NCBI GenBank assembly: GCA_036785325.1
Contig: JAXIVH010000065.1
Location: 186,001-250,000 of the forward strand
DNA length: 64,000 nucleotides
Reading direction: 5' to 3'
Source of the DNA: Urophycis tenuis
Taxonomy: Eukaryota; Chordata; Actinopteri; Gadiformes; Phycidae
Numbering within the stretch: the first letter of the stretch is position 1; each line of letters begins with the position of its first letter. A model generated the notes under the pieces. The model ran no database searches. It had not been told where the DNA came from and saw only the letters and a list, made by a program, of their open reading frames with translations. Both the position numbers and the translations under genes were made by a program. Below are positions 30,301-43,300 of the stretch, piece by piece.

Positions 30301-30791
30301 GTCTCTGTCTGCTCTGTAGAGTTGGAAGCCTGCCAGCTGCAGCGCAGAGTCCGGTATTAAGCCACAAAGCCACGTCTCCGTAAAGCACAAAACAGCGGAT
30401 GAATAAAAGTCCCTGTTTTTTCCCAACAGCAGTTGTAATTCGTCCAGTTTGTTGGGCAGTGAACGCACGTTAGAGAGAAATATACCCGGTAGAGGTGTGC
30501 GTAATCCGCGCTGGCGAAGACGCACAAGCGCACCGGCACGTTTTCCTCTCCTCCGACGTTTTACTGCGTGAGCAAAGGTGAGCGCACCTTTGACCAGAAT
30601 GTCCAAAATTTCCAATGTTGGGAGAGCGAAAGTAGGAAATAAATCCTCTGGCGTTGTTACCCTGATGTTCATGAGCTCTTCTCTGGTGAAAGAGCTCCGG
30701 GTGCCATCGCAAAAGACGGAGTTTAAACACAAAACAAAACAAAACAACGCGCACCAACACACCGAGGCGACCATCCGCGGCGCCATCTTGG
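27391..30791 (-). mobile_element. Full-length LINE (L2/CR1/Rex1-like) inserted in satellite
   Basis: A 3.4-kb element in reverse orientation. Its 3' end is a (GATTCT)n-type hexamer repeat (27391-27420) next to the conserved ACTTGGCAATAAACTTG. Its 5' end is CCAAGATGGCGCC at 30791. It is flanked by TACCTTCA (27383-27390) and TATCTTCA (30792-30799), an 8-bp target duplication with one mismatch lying inside a monomer. A hexamer 3' tail with no poly(A) is usual for CR1/L2-type elements. The single ORF spans most of it and is complete. Confidence 0.9.
27775..30786 (-). CDS. LINE ORF: AP endonuclease and reverse transcriptase (1003 aa, intact)
   Basis: The intact 1003-codon protein carries out target-primed reverse transcription. 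Residues about 100-315 form an AP-like endonuclease: SNVRS (N106), TETW (E137), GDFN (D256-N259) and SDH (306-308). Residues about 600-790 hold the RT motifs: FRPVALTS, FVDFSSAF (685), TGSPQGCVLSP (742) and FADD (774-777). A C-terminal region ends SLPSGRRLRSIRTKTSRHKN. The start ATG is five bases from the element's 5' end, in CCAAGATGGCGCC. Residues 5-26 are very hydrophobic and look like a signal or membrane segment, which is unusual for this class. There is no internal stop or frameshift, so the copy may be recent and competent. Clade is judged from motifs and tail: L2/CR1/Rex1-like, not from alignment. Confidence 0.92.
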   Translation of the reverse strand: MAPRMVASVCWCALFCFVLCLNSVFCDGTRSSFTREELMNIRVTTPEDLFPTFALPTLEILDILVKGALTFAHAVKRRRRGKRAGALVRLRQRGLRTPLPGIFLSNVRSLPNKLDELQLLLGKNRDFYSSAVLCFTETWLCGLIPDSALQLAGFQLYRADRDAELSGKTKGGGICFYINSGWCNDVTAIQQHCSPDLESYFINCKPFYSPREFASFILVGVYIPPSANVQDAQRMLADQILCVERTNPDSLVIVVGDFNKGNLTHELPKYRQFIKCPTREENILDHCYTTVRDAYHAVPRAALGHSDHVMVHLIPAYRQKLKLCKPVVRTSKKWTSEAVEDLQACLDSTDWDVFRTATKSLDEYTEAVTSYISFCEDSCIPTRTRVSYNNDKPWFTAKLRRLRLDKEVAFRSGDKDSYKEAKYKFGKAVKEAKRLYSEKLQHHFSANDSASVWKGLKQITNYKPKAPHSINDHRLANDLNEFYCRFERQRDSPATIPHDTSQQLQLITSPTSVGAWAPPPMPNLKVPPSTPPPTSVTTLSIHERDVNKLFRRQNPRKAAGPDSVSPSTLKHCADQLSPVFTDIFNTSLETCHVPACFKTSTIIPVPKKPRTTGLNDFRPVALTSVVMKSFERLVLSHLKGITDPLLDPLQFAYRANRSVDDAVNLAFHYILQHLDSAGTYARILFVDFSSAFNTIVPALLQEKLSQLSVPDSTCRWITDFLSDRKQHVKLGKCISDSQTISTGSPQGCVLSPLLFSLYTNSCTSSHQSVKLLKFADDTTLIGLISDGDESDYRWEIDHLVTWCSRNNLELNALKTVEMVVDFRKYSASPAPITFCDYTIDTVESFRFLGTVISQDLKWELNISSLIKKAQQRMYFLRQLKKFNLPRTMMVHFYSSIIESILTSSITIWFAAATAKDKGRLQRIIRSAEKVIGCNLPSLQDLYTSRTLRRAGKIMADPSHPGHHLFASLPSGRRLRSIRTKTSRHKNSFFPSATSLVNKARSPH

Positions 30792-32215
30792 TATCTTCAA
30801 CGTTTCAATTAACATCAATCTTTCCTTACAGAACACAAATTAATGAGCTTAGTATTTCAACGACCCATGAGTCAATATAGTCTTGCCATATGCCGTTGGA
30901 AAGCTTAGATTTCCCCGCTAAAAATGAGCCCATCCCTGAGCAATTTGGTTGCTCACAGACAAAACTGCGTCAGGTTGACTGAAGTCTACCCAGCAGCTAA
31001 AAACATACCTTCAACGTTTTAATTAAGATCAATCTTTCCTTACAGAACACAAATTAATTAGCTTAGCATTTCAAGGACCCTTTGATGAATATAGTCTTGC
31101 CATACGCCGTTGGAAAGCTTAAATTTCCCCGCTTATAATGAGCCCATCCCCGAGCAATTTGGTTGCTCACAGACAAAACTGTGTCAGGTTGACTGAAGTC
31201 TACCCAGCAGCTAAAAACATACCTTCAATTTTTCAATTAAGATCAATCTTTCCTTACAGAACACAAATTAATTAGCTTAGTATTTCAACGACCCTTTGGT
31301 GAATATAATCTTGCCATACGCTGTTGGAAAGCTTAGATTTCCTCGCTTATAACGAGCCCATCCCCGAGCAATTTGGTTGCTCACAGACAAAACTGCGTCA
31401 CGTTGACTGAAGTCTACCCAGCAGCTAAAAACATACCTTCAACGTTTCAATTAAGATCAATCTTTCAATAAAGAAGACAAATTAATTAGCTTAGTATTTC
31501 AACAACCCACGAGTCAATATAGTCTTGCGATACGCCGTTGGAAAGCTTAGATTTCCCTGCTTAAAATGAGCCCATCCGCAAGCGGTCTGGTTGATCACAG
31601 ACTAAACTGCGTCAGGTTGACTGAAGTCTACCCAGCAGCTAAAAAAATACCTTCAACGTTTTAATTAACATCAATCTTTCAATAAAGAACACAAATTAAT
31701 TAGCTTATTATTTCAACGATCCTTTAGGGAATATAGTCTTGCCATACACCGTTAGAAAGCTTAGATTTCCCCGCTTAAAATGAGTCCATCCTCGAGCAGT
31801 CTGGTTGCTCACAGACTAAACTGCGTCAGGTTGACTGAAGTCTACCCAGCAGCTAAAAACATACCTTCAACGTTTCAATTAACATCAATCTTTCCTTACA
31901 GAACACAAATTAATTAGCTTAGTATTTCAACGACCCTTTGGAGAATATAGTCTTGCCATACGCTGTTGGTAAGCTTAGATTTCCACGCTTAAAATGAGTC
32001 CATCCACGAGCAGTCTGGTTGATCACAGACAAAACTGCGTCAGGTTGACTGAAGTCTACCCAGCAACTAAAAACATACCTTCAACGTTTCAATTAAGATC
32101 AATCTTTCAATAAAGAACACAAATTAATTAGCTTAGTATTTCAACGACCCATGAGTCAATATAGTCTTGCCATACGCCGTTGGAAAGCTTAGATTTCCCC
32201 GCTTAAAATGAGCCC
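30792..32215 (-). repeat. 214-bp satellite, right of the LINE insertion
   Basis: Continues the interrupted monomer after the LINE and runs to exon copy 8. Confidence 0.95.
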
Positions 32216-32335
32216 AAAATGTATCATTGAAGCCATCATTGAGACTTTTCTTTTTAAATTATACCGCATGAACATGGATCTGCAATAAAGCTTTAAATAT
32301 ATTTATGTGTGTGTGTGTGTGTTTTAATCACTTAC

Positions 32336-32839
32336 TTGGAACGGCACGATCCCACATCGCTGTGAAGGGACAGCGTTAACGAGGTGGGCGTGCAACCCCT
32401 CGAGAGAGTTGCTGCCTCGCCGGCACTTGTACTTGTTCAGCCGGATGCCGTTCTTCACAACCACCTTCACAGAGACATACAGCTGTATGCCAGGGGGGTC
32501 CTCTAACACACAACCTATTGCAAGGTCCTCATTTATGCTGGTGTCATTTTGAAATGTTACCATATACAAGTTTGAATGGTTTTGACACACGATGACTGCA
32601 GAGACAGCTGCAGGATGGCCCTGGATGCAGGACGGAGGGGGCCTGTGGCTGTGCGGGGAGGACCAGCGGAATGGGTGCTGCCGACACAGGGGGCGGGCAG
32701 GCCACAGGCTGACGCAGCAGGAGGCCTCGGCTGGAGGCGGGTGGGCGCAGGAGGCTTCGGCCGGGTGGAGGACGACAACGCAGTGGGCTGAACGGGCCGG
32801 TTGGTGGGAGTCACAGGCTCTGGCTCATCAACAAATAAT
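32336..32839 (-). pseudogene. Exon module copy 8 (504 nt, frame broken)
   Basis: Acceptor and GTAAGT donor are intact. The two frames again do not join. Private changes: VLEDPP and GIVPFQ. It shares with copy 6 a 14-bp loss in the upstream flank (TTAAGGTGACTTGG). This is the last exon module before 31 kb of pure satellite. Confidence 0.75.
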
Positions 32840-33475
32840 CTGGAAATATAAAATACACACGTGATCAGTAATGATATTGATATCTTTTATAAGAACACTG
32901 TTCATACTGTTTACACTTTTTATAAATCTGTTTATACAATGTCCATACTGTTTATTTATTAATGCTTAAGGTGACTTGGTATGACTTGTGTGCTATTTTC
33001 TTTCCACAGTCAACAGAACACACATGAATCAGCCTATTATTTCGACGACCCGTGGGCAAATATAGTCATGCCATACTCCGTTGGAAAGCTTAGATTTCCC
33101 CGCTTAAAATGAGCCCATCAGCGAGCAGTCTGGTTGCTCACAGACTAAACTGCGTCAGGTTGACTGAAGTCTACCCAGAAGCTAAAAACATACCTTCAAC
33201 GTTTCAATTAACATAAATCTTTCCTTACAGAACACAAATTAATTAGCTTATTATTTCAACGACCCTTTGGTGAATATAGTCTTGCCATACACCGTTAGAA
33301 AGCTTAGATTTCCCCGCTTAAAATGAGTCCATCCTCGAGCAGTCTGGTTGCTCACAGACAAAACTGCGTCAGGTTGACTGAAGTCTACCCAGCAGCTAAA
33401 AACATACCTTCAACGTTTCAATTAACATCAATATTTCAATAAAGAACACAAATTAATTAGCTTAGTATTTCAACG

Positions 33476-36400
33476 AACCTTTGGTGAATATAGTCTTGCC
33501 ATACGCCGTTGGAAAGCTTAGATTTCCCTGCTTAATATGAGCCCTCCCCGAGCAATTTGGTTGCTCACAGACTAAACTGCGTCAGGTTGACTGAAGTCTA
33601 CCCAGCAGCTAAAAACATACCTTCAACGTTTCAATTAACATCAATCTTTCCTTACAGAACACAAATTAATTAGCTTATTATATCAACGACCCATGAGTCA
33701 ATATAGTCTTGCCATACGTCGTTGGAAAGCTTAGATTTCCCCGCTTTAAATGAGCCCGTCCGCGAGCAGTCTGGTTACTCACAGACAAAACTGCGTCAGG
33801 TTGACTGAGGTCTACCCAGCAGCTAAAAACATACCTTCAACGTTTCAATTAACATCAATCTTTCCTTACAGAACACAAATTAATTAGCTTAGTATTTCAA
33901 CGACCCTTTAGTAAATATAGTCTTGCCATACGCAGTTGGAAAGCTTAGATTTCCCCGCTTATAATGAGCCCATCCCCGAGCAATTTAATTGCTCACAGAC
34001 AAAACTGTGTCAGGTTGACTGAAGTCTACCCAGCAGCTAAAAACATACCTTCAACATTTCAATTAAGATCAATCTTTCCTTACAGAACACAAATTAATTA
34101 GCTTAGTATTTCAACGAGCCTTTGGTGAATATAGTCTTGCCATACGCCGTTGGAAAGCTTAGATTTCCCCGCTTAAAATGAGCCCATCCGCGAGCAGTCT
34201 GGTTGATCACAGACTAAACTGCGTCAGGTTGACTGAAGTCTACCCAGCAGCTAAAAACATACCTTCAACGTTTCAATTAACATCAATCTTTCCTTACAGA
34301 ACTCAAATTAATTAGCTTAGTATTTCAACGACACATCAGTCAATATAGTCTTGCCATACGGCGTTGGAAAGCTTAGATTTCCCCGCTTTAAATGAGCCCG
34401 TCCGCGAGCAGTCTGGTTACTCACAGACAAAACTGCGTCAGGTTGACTGAAGTCTACCCAGCAGCTAAAAACATACCTTCAACGTTTCAATTAACATCAA
34501 TCTTTGCTTACAGAACACAAATTAATTAGCTTAGTATTTCAACGACCCATGAGTCAATATAGTCTTGCCATACGCCGTTGGGAAGCTTAGATTTCCCCAC
34601 TTAAAATGAGCCAATCCGCGAGCAGTCTGCTTGATCACAGACTAAACTGCGTCAGGTTGACTGAAGTCTACCCAGCAGCTAAAAACATACCTTCAACGTT
34701 TCAATTAACATCAATCTTTCCTTACAGAACACAAATTAATTAGCTTATTATATCAACGACCCATGAGTCAATATAGTCTTGCCATACGCCGTTGGAAAGC
34801 TTAGATTTATTTCCCTGCTTAAAATGAGCCCATCCCCGAGCAATTTGGTTGCTCACAGACAAAACTGCATCAGGTTGACTGAAGTCTACCCAGCAGCTAA
34901 AAACATACCTTCAACGTTTCAATTAAGATCAATCTTTCCTTACAGAACACAAATTAATTAGCTTAGTATTTCAACGACCCTTTGATGAATATAGTCTTGC
35001 CATACACCGTTGGAAAGCTTAGATTTCCCTGCTTAAAATGAGCCCATCCGCGAGCAGTCTGGTTGATCACAGACTAAACTGCGTCAGGTTGACTGAAGTC
35101 TACCCAGCAGCTAAAACATACCTTAAACGTTTCAATTAACATCAATCTTTCCTTACAGAACACCAATTAATTAGCTTAGTATTTCATGACCCATGAGTCA
35201 ATATAGTCTTGCCATACGCTGTTGGAAAGCTTAGATTTCCCCGCTTAAAATGAGCCCATCTGCGAGCAGTCTGGTTGCTCACAGACTAAACTGCGTCAGG
35301 TTGACTGAAGTCTACCCAGCAGCTAAAAAAATACCTTCAACGTTTCAATTAACATCAATCTTTCCTTACAGAACACAAATTAATTAGCTTAGTATTTCAA
35401 CGACCCATGAGTCAATATAGTCTTGCCATACGCCGTTGGAAAGCTTAGATTTCCCCGCTTAAAATGAGCCCATACGCGAGCAGTCTGGTTGATCACAGAC
35501 AAAACTGCGTCAGGTTGACTGAAGTCTACCCAGCAGCTAAAAACATACCTTCAACGTTTAAATTAAGATCAATCTTTCCTTACAGAACACAAATTAATTA
35601 GCTTAGTATTTCAACGAACCTTTGGTGAATATAGTCTTGCCATACGCCGTTGGAAAGCTTAGATTTCCCTGCTTAATATGAGCCCTCCCCGAGCAATTTG
35701 GTTGCTCACAGACTAAACTGCGTCAGGTTGACTGAAGTCTACCCAGCAGCTAAAAACATACCTTCAACGTTTCAATTAACATCAATCTTTCCTTACAGAA
35801 CACAAATTAATTAGCTTATTATATCAACGACCCATGAGTCAATATAGTCTTGCCATACGTCGTTGGAAAGCTTAGATTTCCCCGCTTTAAATGAGCCCGT
35901 CCGCGAGCAGTCTGGTTACTCACAGACAAAACTGCGTCAGGTTGACTGAGGTCTACCCAGCAGCTAAAAACATACCTTCAACGTTTCAATTAACATCAAT
36001 CTTTCCTTACAGAACACAAATTAATTAGCTTAGTATTTCAACGACCCTTTGGTAAATATAGTCTTGCCATACGCAGTTGGAAAGCTTAGATTTCCCCGCT
36101 TATAATGAGCCCATCCCCGAGCAATTTAATTGCTCACAGACAAAACTGCGTCAGGTTGACTGAAGTCTACCCAGCAGCTAAAAACATACCTTCAACATTT
36201 CAATTAAGATCAATCTTTCCTTACAGAACACAAATTAATTAGCTTAGTATTTCAACGAGCCTTTGGTGAATATAGTCTTGCCATACGCCGTTGGAAAGCT
36301 TAGATTTCCCCGCTTAAAATGAGCCCATCCGCGAGCAGTCTGGTTGATCACAGACTAAACTGCGTCAGGTTGACTGAAGTCTACCCAGCAGCTAAAAACA

Positions 36401-39400
36401 TACCTTCAACGTTTCAATTAACATCAATCTTTCCTTACAGAACTCAAATTAATTAGCTTAGTATTTCAACGACACATCAGTCAATATAGTCTTGCCATAC
36501 GGCGTTGGAAAGCTTAGATTTCCCCGCTTTAAATGAGCCCGTCCGCGAGCAGTCTGGTTACTCACAGACAAAACTGCGTCAGGTTGACTGAAGTCTACCC
36601 AGCAGCTAAAAACATACCTTCAACGTTTCAATTAACATCAATCTTTGCTTACAGAACACAAATTAATTAGCTTAGTATTTCAACGAGCCTTTGGTGAATA
36701 TAGTCTTGCCATACGCCGTTGGAAAGCTTAGATTTCCCCGCTTAAAATGAGCCCATCCGCGAGCAGTCTGGTTGATCACAGACTAAACTGCGTCAGGTTG
36801 ACTGAAGTCTACCCAGCAGCTAAAAACATACCTTCAACGTTTCAATTAACATCAATCTTTCCTTACAGAACTCAAATTAATTAGCTTAGTATTTCAACGA
36901 CACATCAGTCAATATAGTCTTGCCATACGGCGTTGGAAAGCTTAGATTTCCCCGCTTTAAATGAGCCCGTCCGCGAGCAGTCTGGTTACTCACAGACAAA
37001 ACTGCGTCAGGTTGACTGAAGTCTACCCAGCAGCTAAAAACATACCTTCAACGTTTCAATTAACATCAATCTTTGCTTACAGAACACAAATTAATTAGCT
37101 TAGTATTTCAACGACCCATGAGTCAATATAGTCTTGCCATACGCCGTTGGGAAGCTTAGATTTCCCCACTTAAAATGAGCCAATCCGCGAGCAGTCTGCT
37201 TGATCACAGACTAAACTGCGTCAGGTTGACTGAAGTCTACCCAGCAGCTAAAAACATACCTTCAACGTTTCAATTAACATCAATCTTTCCTTACAGAACA
37301 CAAATTAATTAGCTTATTATATCAACGACCCATGAGTCAATATAGTCTTGCCATACGCCGTTGGAAAGCTTAGATTTATTTCCCTGCTTAAAATGAGCCC
37401 ATCCCCGAGCAATTTGGTTGCTCACAGACAAAACTGCATCAGGTTGACTGAAGTCTACCCAGCAGCTAAAAACATACCTTCAACGTTTCAATTAAGATCA
37501 ATCTTTCCTTACAGAACACAAATTAATTAGCTTAGTATTTCAACGACCCTTTGATGAATATAGTCTTGCCATACACCGTTGGAAAGCTTAGATTTCCCTG
37601 CTTAAAATGAGCCCATCCGCGAGCAGTCTGGTTGATCACAGACTAAACTGCGTCAGGTTGACTGAAGTCTACCCAGCAGCTAAAACATACCTTAAACGTT
37701 TCAATTAACATCAATCTTTCCTTACAGAACACCAATTAATTAGCTTAGTATTTCATGACCCATGAGTCAATATAGTCTTGCCATACGCTGTTGGAAAGCT
37801 TAGATTTCCCCGCTTAAAATGAGCCCATCTGCGAGCAGTCTGGTTGCTCACAGACTAAACTGCGTCAGGTTGACTGAAGTCTACCCAGCAGCTAAAAAAA
37901 TACCTTCAACGTTTCAATTAACATCAATCTTTCCTTACAGAACACAAATTAATTAGCTTAGTATTTCAACGACCCATGAGTCAATATAGTCTTGCCATAC
38001 GCCGTTGGAAAGCTTAGATTTCCCCGCTTAAAATGAGCCCATACGCGAGCAGTCTGGTTGATCACAGACAAAACTGCGTCAGGTTGACTGAAGTCTACCC
38101 AGCAGCTAAAAACATACCTTCAACGTTTAAATTAAGATCAATCTTTCCTTACAGAACACAAATTAATTAGCTTAGTATTTCAACGAACCTTTGGTGAATA
38201 TAGTCTTGCCATACGCCGTTGGAAAGCTTAGATTTCCCTGCTTAATATGAGCCCTCCCCGAGCAATTTGGTTGCTCACAGACTAAACTGCGTCAGGTTGA
38301 CTGAAGTCTACCCAGCAGCTAAAAACATACCTTCAACGTTTCAATTAACATCAATCTTTCCTTACAGAACACAAATTAATTAGCTTATTATATCAACGAC
38401 CCATGAGTCAATATAGTCTTGCCATACGTCGTTGGAAAGCTTAGATTTCCCCGCTTTAAATGAGCCCGTCCGCGAGCAGTCTGGTTACTCACAGACAAAA
38501 CTGCGTCAGGTTGACTGAGGTCTACCCAGCAGCTAAAAACATACCTTCAACGTTTCAATTAACATCAATCTTTCCTTACAGAACACAAATTAATTAGCTT
38601 AGTATTTCAACGACCCTTTGGTAAATATAGTCTTGCCATACGCAGTTGGAAAGCTTAGATTTCCCCGCTTATAATGAGCCCATCCCCGAGCAATTTAATT
38701 GCTCACAGACAAAACTGCGTCAGGTTGACTGAAGTCTACCCAGCAGCTAAAAACATACCTTCAACATTTCAATTAAGATCAATCTTTCCTTACAGAACAC
38801 AAATTAATTAGCTTAGTATTTCAACGAGCCTTTGGTGAATATAGTCTTGCCATACGCCGTTGGAAAGCTTAGATTTCCCCGCTTAAAATGAGCCCATCCG
38901 CGAGCAGTCTGGTTGATCACAGACTAAACTGCGTCAGGTTGACTGAAGTCTACCCAGCAGCTAAAAACATACCTTCAACGTTTCAATTAACATCAATCTT
39001 TCCTTACAGAACTCAAATTAATTAGCTTAGTATTTCAACGACACATCAGTCAATATAGTCTTGCCATACGGCGTTGGAAAGCTTAGATTTCCCCGCTTTA
39101 AATGAGCCCGTCCGCGAGCAGTCTGGTTACTCACAGACAAAACTGCGTCAGGTTGACTGAAGTCTACCCAGCAGCTAAAAACATACCTTCAACGTTTCAA
39201 TTAACATCAATCTTTGCTTACAGAACACAAATTAATTAGCTTAGTATTTCAACGACCCATGAGTCAATATAGTCTTGCCATACGCCGTTGGGAAGCTTAG
39301 ATTTCCCCACTTAAAATGAGCCAATCCGCGAGCAGTCTGCTTGATCACAGACTAAACTGCGTCAGGTTGACTGAAGTCTACCCAGCAGCTAAAAACATAC

Positions 39401-40320
39401 CTTCAACGTTTCAATTAACATCAATCTTTCCTTACAGAACACAAATTAATTAGCTTATTATATCAACGACCCATGAGTCAATATAGTCTTGCCATACGCC
39501 GTTGGAAAGCTTAGATTTATTTCCCTGCTTAAAATGAGCCCATCCCCGAGCAATTTGGTTGCTCACAGACAAAACTGCATCAGGTTGACTGAAGTCTACC
39601 CAGCAGCTAAAAACATACCTTCAACGTTTCAATTAAGATCAATCTTTCCTTACAGAACACAAATTAATTAGCTTAGTATTTCAACGACCCTTTGATGAAT
39701 ATAGTCTTGCCATACACCGTTGGAAAGCTTAGATTTCCCTGCTTAAAATGAGCCCATCCGCGAGCAGTCTGGTTGATCACAGACTAAACTGCGTCAGGTT
39801 GACTGAAGTCTACCCAGCAGCTAAAACATACCTTAAACGTTTCAATTAACATCAATCTTTCCTTACAGAACACCAATTAATTAGCTTAGTATTTCATGAC
39901 CCATGAGTCAATATAGTCTTGCCATACGCTGTTGGAAAGCTTAGATTTCCCCGCTTAAAATGAGCCCATCTGCGAGCAGTCTGGTTGCTCACAGACTAAA
40001 CTGCGTCAGGTTGACTGAAGTCTACCCAGCAGCTAAAAAAATACCTTCAACGTTTCAATTAACATCAATCTTTCCTTACAGAACACAAATTAATTAGCTT
40101 AGTATTTCAACGACCCATGAGTCAATATAGTCTTGCCATACGCCGTTGGAAAGCTTAGATTTCCCCGCTTAAAATGAGCCCATACGCGAGCAGTCTGGTT
40201 GATCACAGACAAAACTGCGTCAGGTTGACTGAAGTCTACCCAGCAGCTAAAAACATACCTTCAACGTTTAAATTAAGATCAATCTTTCCTTACAGAACAC
40301 AAATTAATTAGCTTAGTATT
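33476..40320 (-). repeat. 10-mer higher-order repeat, three tandem units
   Basis: Units begin near 33476, 35614 and 38183 (CAACGAACCTTTGG). They are about 2141 bp long, except the middle one, which carries an extra two-monomer (428-bp) duplication at about 36256-36684. Monomer order and private variants (CAGTTGG, TCGTTGG, CATTTCATGACCC) repeat faithfully. Confidence 0.88.
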
Positions 40321-43300
40321 TCAACGAGTCAACGACCCTTTGGTGAATATAGTCTTGCCATACGCCGTTGAAAGCTTAGATTTCCCCGCTTAAAATGAGC
40401 CAATCCCAAAGCAATTTGGTTGCTCACAGAAAAAACTGCGTCAGGTTGACTGAAGTCTACCCAGCAGCTAAAAACATACCTTCAACGCTTCAATTAAGAT
40501 CAATCTTTCAATAAAGAACACAAATTAATTAGCTTAGTATTTCATCGACCCATGAGTCAATATAGTCTTGCCATACGCCGTTGGGAAGCTTAGATTTCCC
40601 CGCTTAAAATGAGCCAATCCGCGAGCAGTCTGCTTGATCACAGACTAAACTGCGTCAGGTTGACTGAAGTCTACCCAGCAGCTAAAAACATACCTTCAAC
40701 GTTTCAATTAACATCAATCTTTCAATAAAGAACACAATTAATTAGCTTAGTATTTCAACGACCCATGAGTCAATATAGTCTTGCCATACTCCGTTGGAAA
40801 ACTTAGATTTCCCTGCTTAAAATGAGCCCATCCGCGAGCAGTCTGGTTGATCAGACTAAACTGCGTCAGGTTGACTGAAGTCTACCCAGCAGCTAAAAAC
40901 ATACCTTCAACGTTTAAATTAAGATCAATCTTTCCTTACAGAACACAAATTAATTAGCTTAGTATTTCAAAGACCCTTTGGTGAATATAGTCTTGCCATA
41001 CGCCGTTGGAAAGCTTAGATTTTCCTGCTTAAAATGAGCCCATCCGCGAGCAGTCTGGTTGATCACAGACTAAACTGCGTCAGGTTGACTGAAGTCTACC
41101 CAGCAGCTAAAACATACCTTCAACGTTTCAATTAACATCAATCTTTCCTTACAGAACACAAATTAATTAGCTTAGTATTTCAACCACCCTTTGGTGAATA
41201 TAGTCTTGCCATACGCCGTTGGAAAGCTTAGATTTCCCCGCTTAAAATGAGCCCATCCGCGAGCAGTCTGGTTGATCACAGACTAAACTGCGTCAGGTTG
41301 ACTGAAGTCTACCCAGCAGCTAAAAACATACCTTCAACGTTTCAATTAAGATCAATCTTTCAATAAGGAACACAAATTAATTAGCTTAGTATTTCAACGA
41401 CACATCAGTCAATATAGTCTTGCCATACGGCGTTGGAAAGCTTAGATTTCCCCGCTTTAAATGAGCCCGTCCGCGAGCAGTCTGGTTACTCACAGACAAA
41501 ACTGCGTCAGGTTGACTGAAGTCTACCCAGCAGCTAAAAACATACCTTCAACGTTTCAATTAACATCAATCTTTGCTTACAGAACACAAATTAATTAGCT
41601 TAGTATTTCAACGACCCATGAGTCAATATAGTCTTGCCATACGCCGTTGGAAAGCTTAGATTTCCCCGCTTAAAATGAGCCCATACGCGAGCAGTCTGGT
41701 TGATCACAGACAAAACTGCGTCAGGTTGACTGAAGTCTACCCAGCAGCTAAAAACATACCTTCAACGTTTAAATTAAGATCAATCTTTCCTTACAGAACA
41801 CAAATTAATTAGCTTAGTATTTCAACGAGTCAACGACCCTTTGGTGAATATAGTCTTGCCATACGCCGTTGAAAGCTTAGATTTCCCCGCTTAAAATGAG
41901 CCAATCCCAAAGCAATTTGGTTGCTCACAGACAAAACTGCGTCAGGTTGACTGAAGTCTACCCAGCAGCTAAAAACATACCTTCAACGCTTCAATTAAGA
42001 TCAATCTTTCAATAAAGAACACAAATTAATTAGCTTAGTATTTCATCGACCCATGAGTCAATATAGTCTTGCCATACGCCGTTGGGAAGCTTAGATTTCC
42101 CCGCTTAAAATGAGCCAATCCGCGAGCAGTCTGCTTGATCACAGACTAAACTGCGTCAGGTTGACTGAAGTCTACCCAGCAGCTAAAAACATACCTTCAA
42201 CGTTTCAATTAACATCAATCTTTCAATAAAGAACACAATTAATTAGCTTAGTATTTCAACGACCCATGAGTCAATATAGTCTTGCCATACTCCGTTGGAA
42301 AACTTAGATTTCCCTGCTTAAAATGAGCCCATCCGCGAGCAGTCTGGTTGATCAGACTAAACTGCGTCAGGTTGACTGAAGTCTACCCAGCAGCTAAAAA
42401 CATACCTTCAACGTTTAAATTAAGATCAATCTTTCCTTACAGAACACAAATTAATTAGCTTAGTATTTCAAAGACCCTTTGGTGAATATAGTCTTGCCAT
42501 ACGCCGTTGGAAAGCTTAGATTTTCCTGCTTAAAATGAGCCCATCCGCGAGCAGTCTGGTTGATCACAGACTAAACTGCGTCAGGTTGACTGAAGTCTAC
42601 CCAGCAGCTAAAACATACCTTCAACGTTTCAATTAACATCAATCTTTCCTTACAGAACACAAATTAATTAGCTTAGTATTTCAACCACCCTTTGGTGAAT
42701 ATAGTCTTGCCATACGCCGTTGGAAAGCTTAGATTTCCCCGCTTAAAATGAGCCCATCCGCGAGCAGTCTGGTTGATCACAGACTAAACTGCGTCAGGTT
42801 GACTGAAGTCTACCCAGCAGCTAAAAACATACCTTCAACGTTTCAATTAAGATCAATCTTTCAATAAGGAACACAAATTAATTAGCTTAGTATTTCAACG
42901 ACACATCAGTCAATATAGTCTTGCCATACGGCGTTGGAAAGCTTAGGTTTCCCCGCTTTAAATGAGCCCGTCCGCGAGCAGTCTGGTTACTCACAGACAA
43001 AACTGCGTCAGGTTGACTGAAGTCTACCCAGCAGCTAAAAACATACCTTCAACGTTTCAATTAACATCAATCTTTGCTTACAGAACACAAATTAATTAGC
43101 TTAGTATTTCAACGACCCATGAGTCAATATAGTCTTGCCATACGCCGTTGGGAAGCTTAGATTTCCCCACTTAAAATGAGCCAATCCGCGAGCAGTCTGC
43201 TTGATCACAGACTAAACTGCGTCAGGTTGACTGAAGTCTACCCAGCAGCTAAAAACATACCTTCAACGTTTCAATTAACATCAATCTTTCCTTACAGAAC

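Noticed and set aside
34779..34961. Recurring 60-codon frame MPYAVGKLRF... in the - strand array
   Set aside because: It recurs only with the higher-order repeat marker monomer and is a translation of satellite antisense. No other monomer supports selection for coding.
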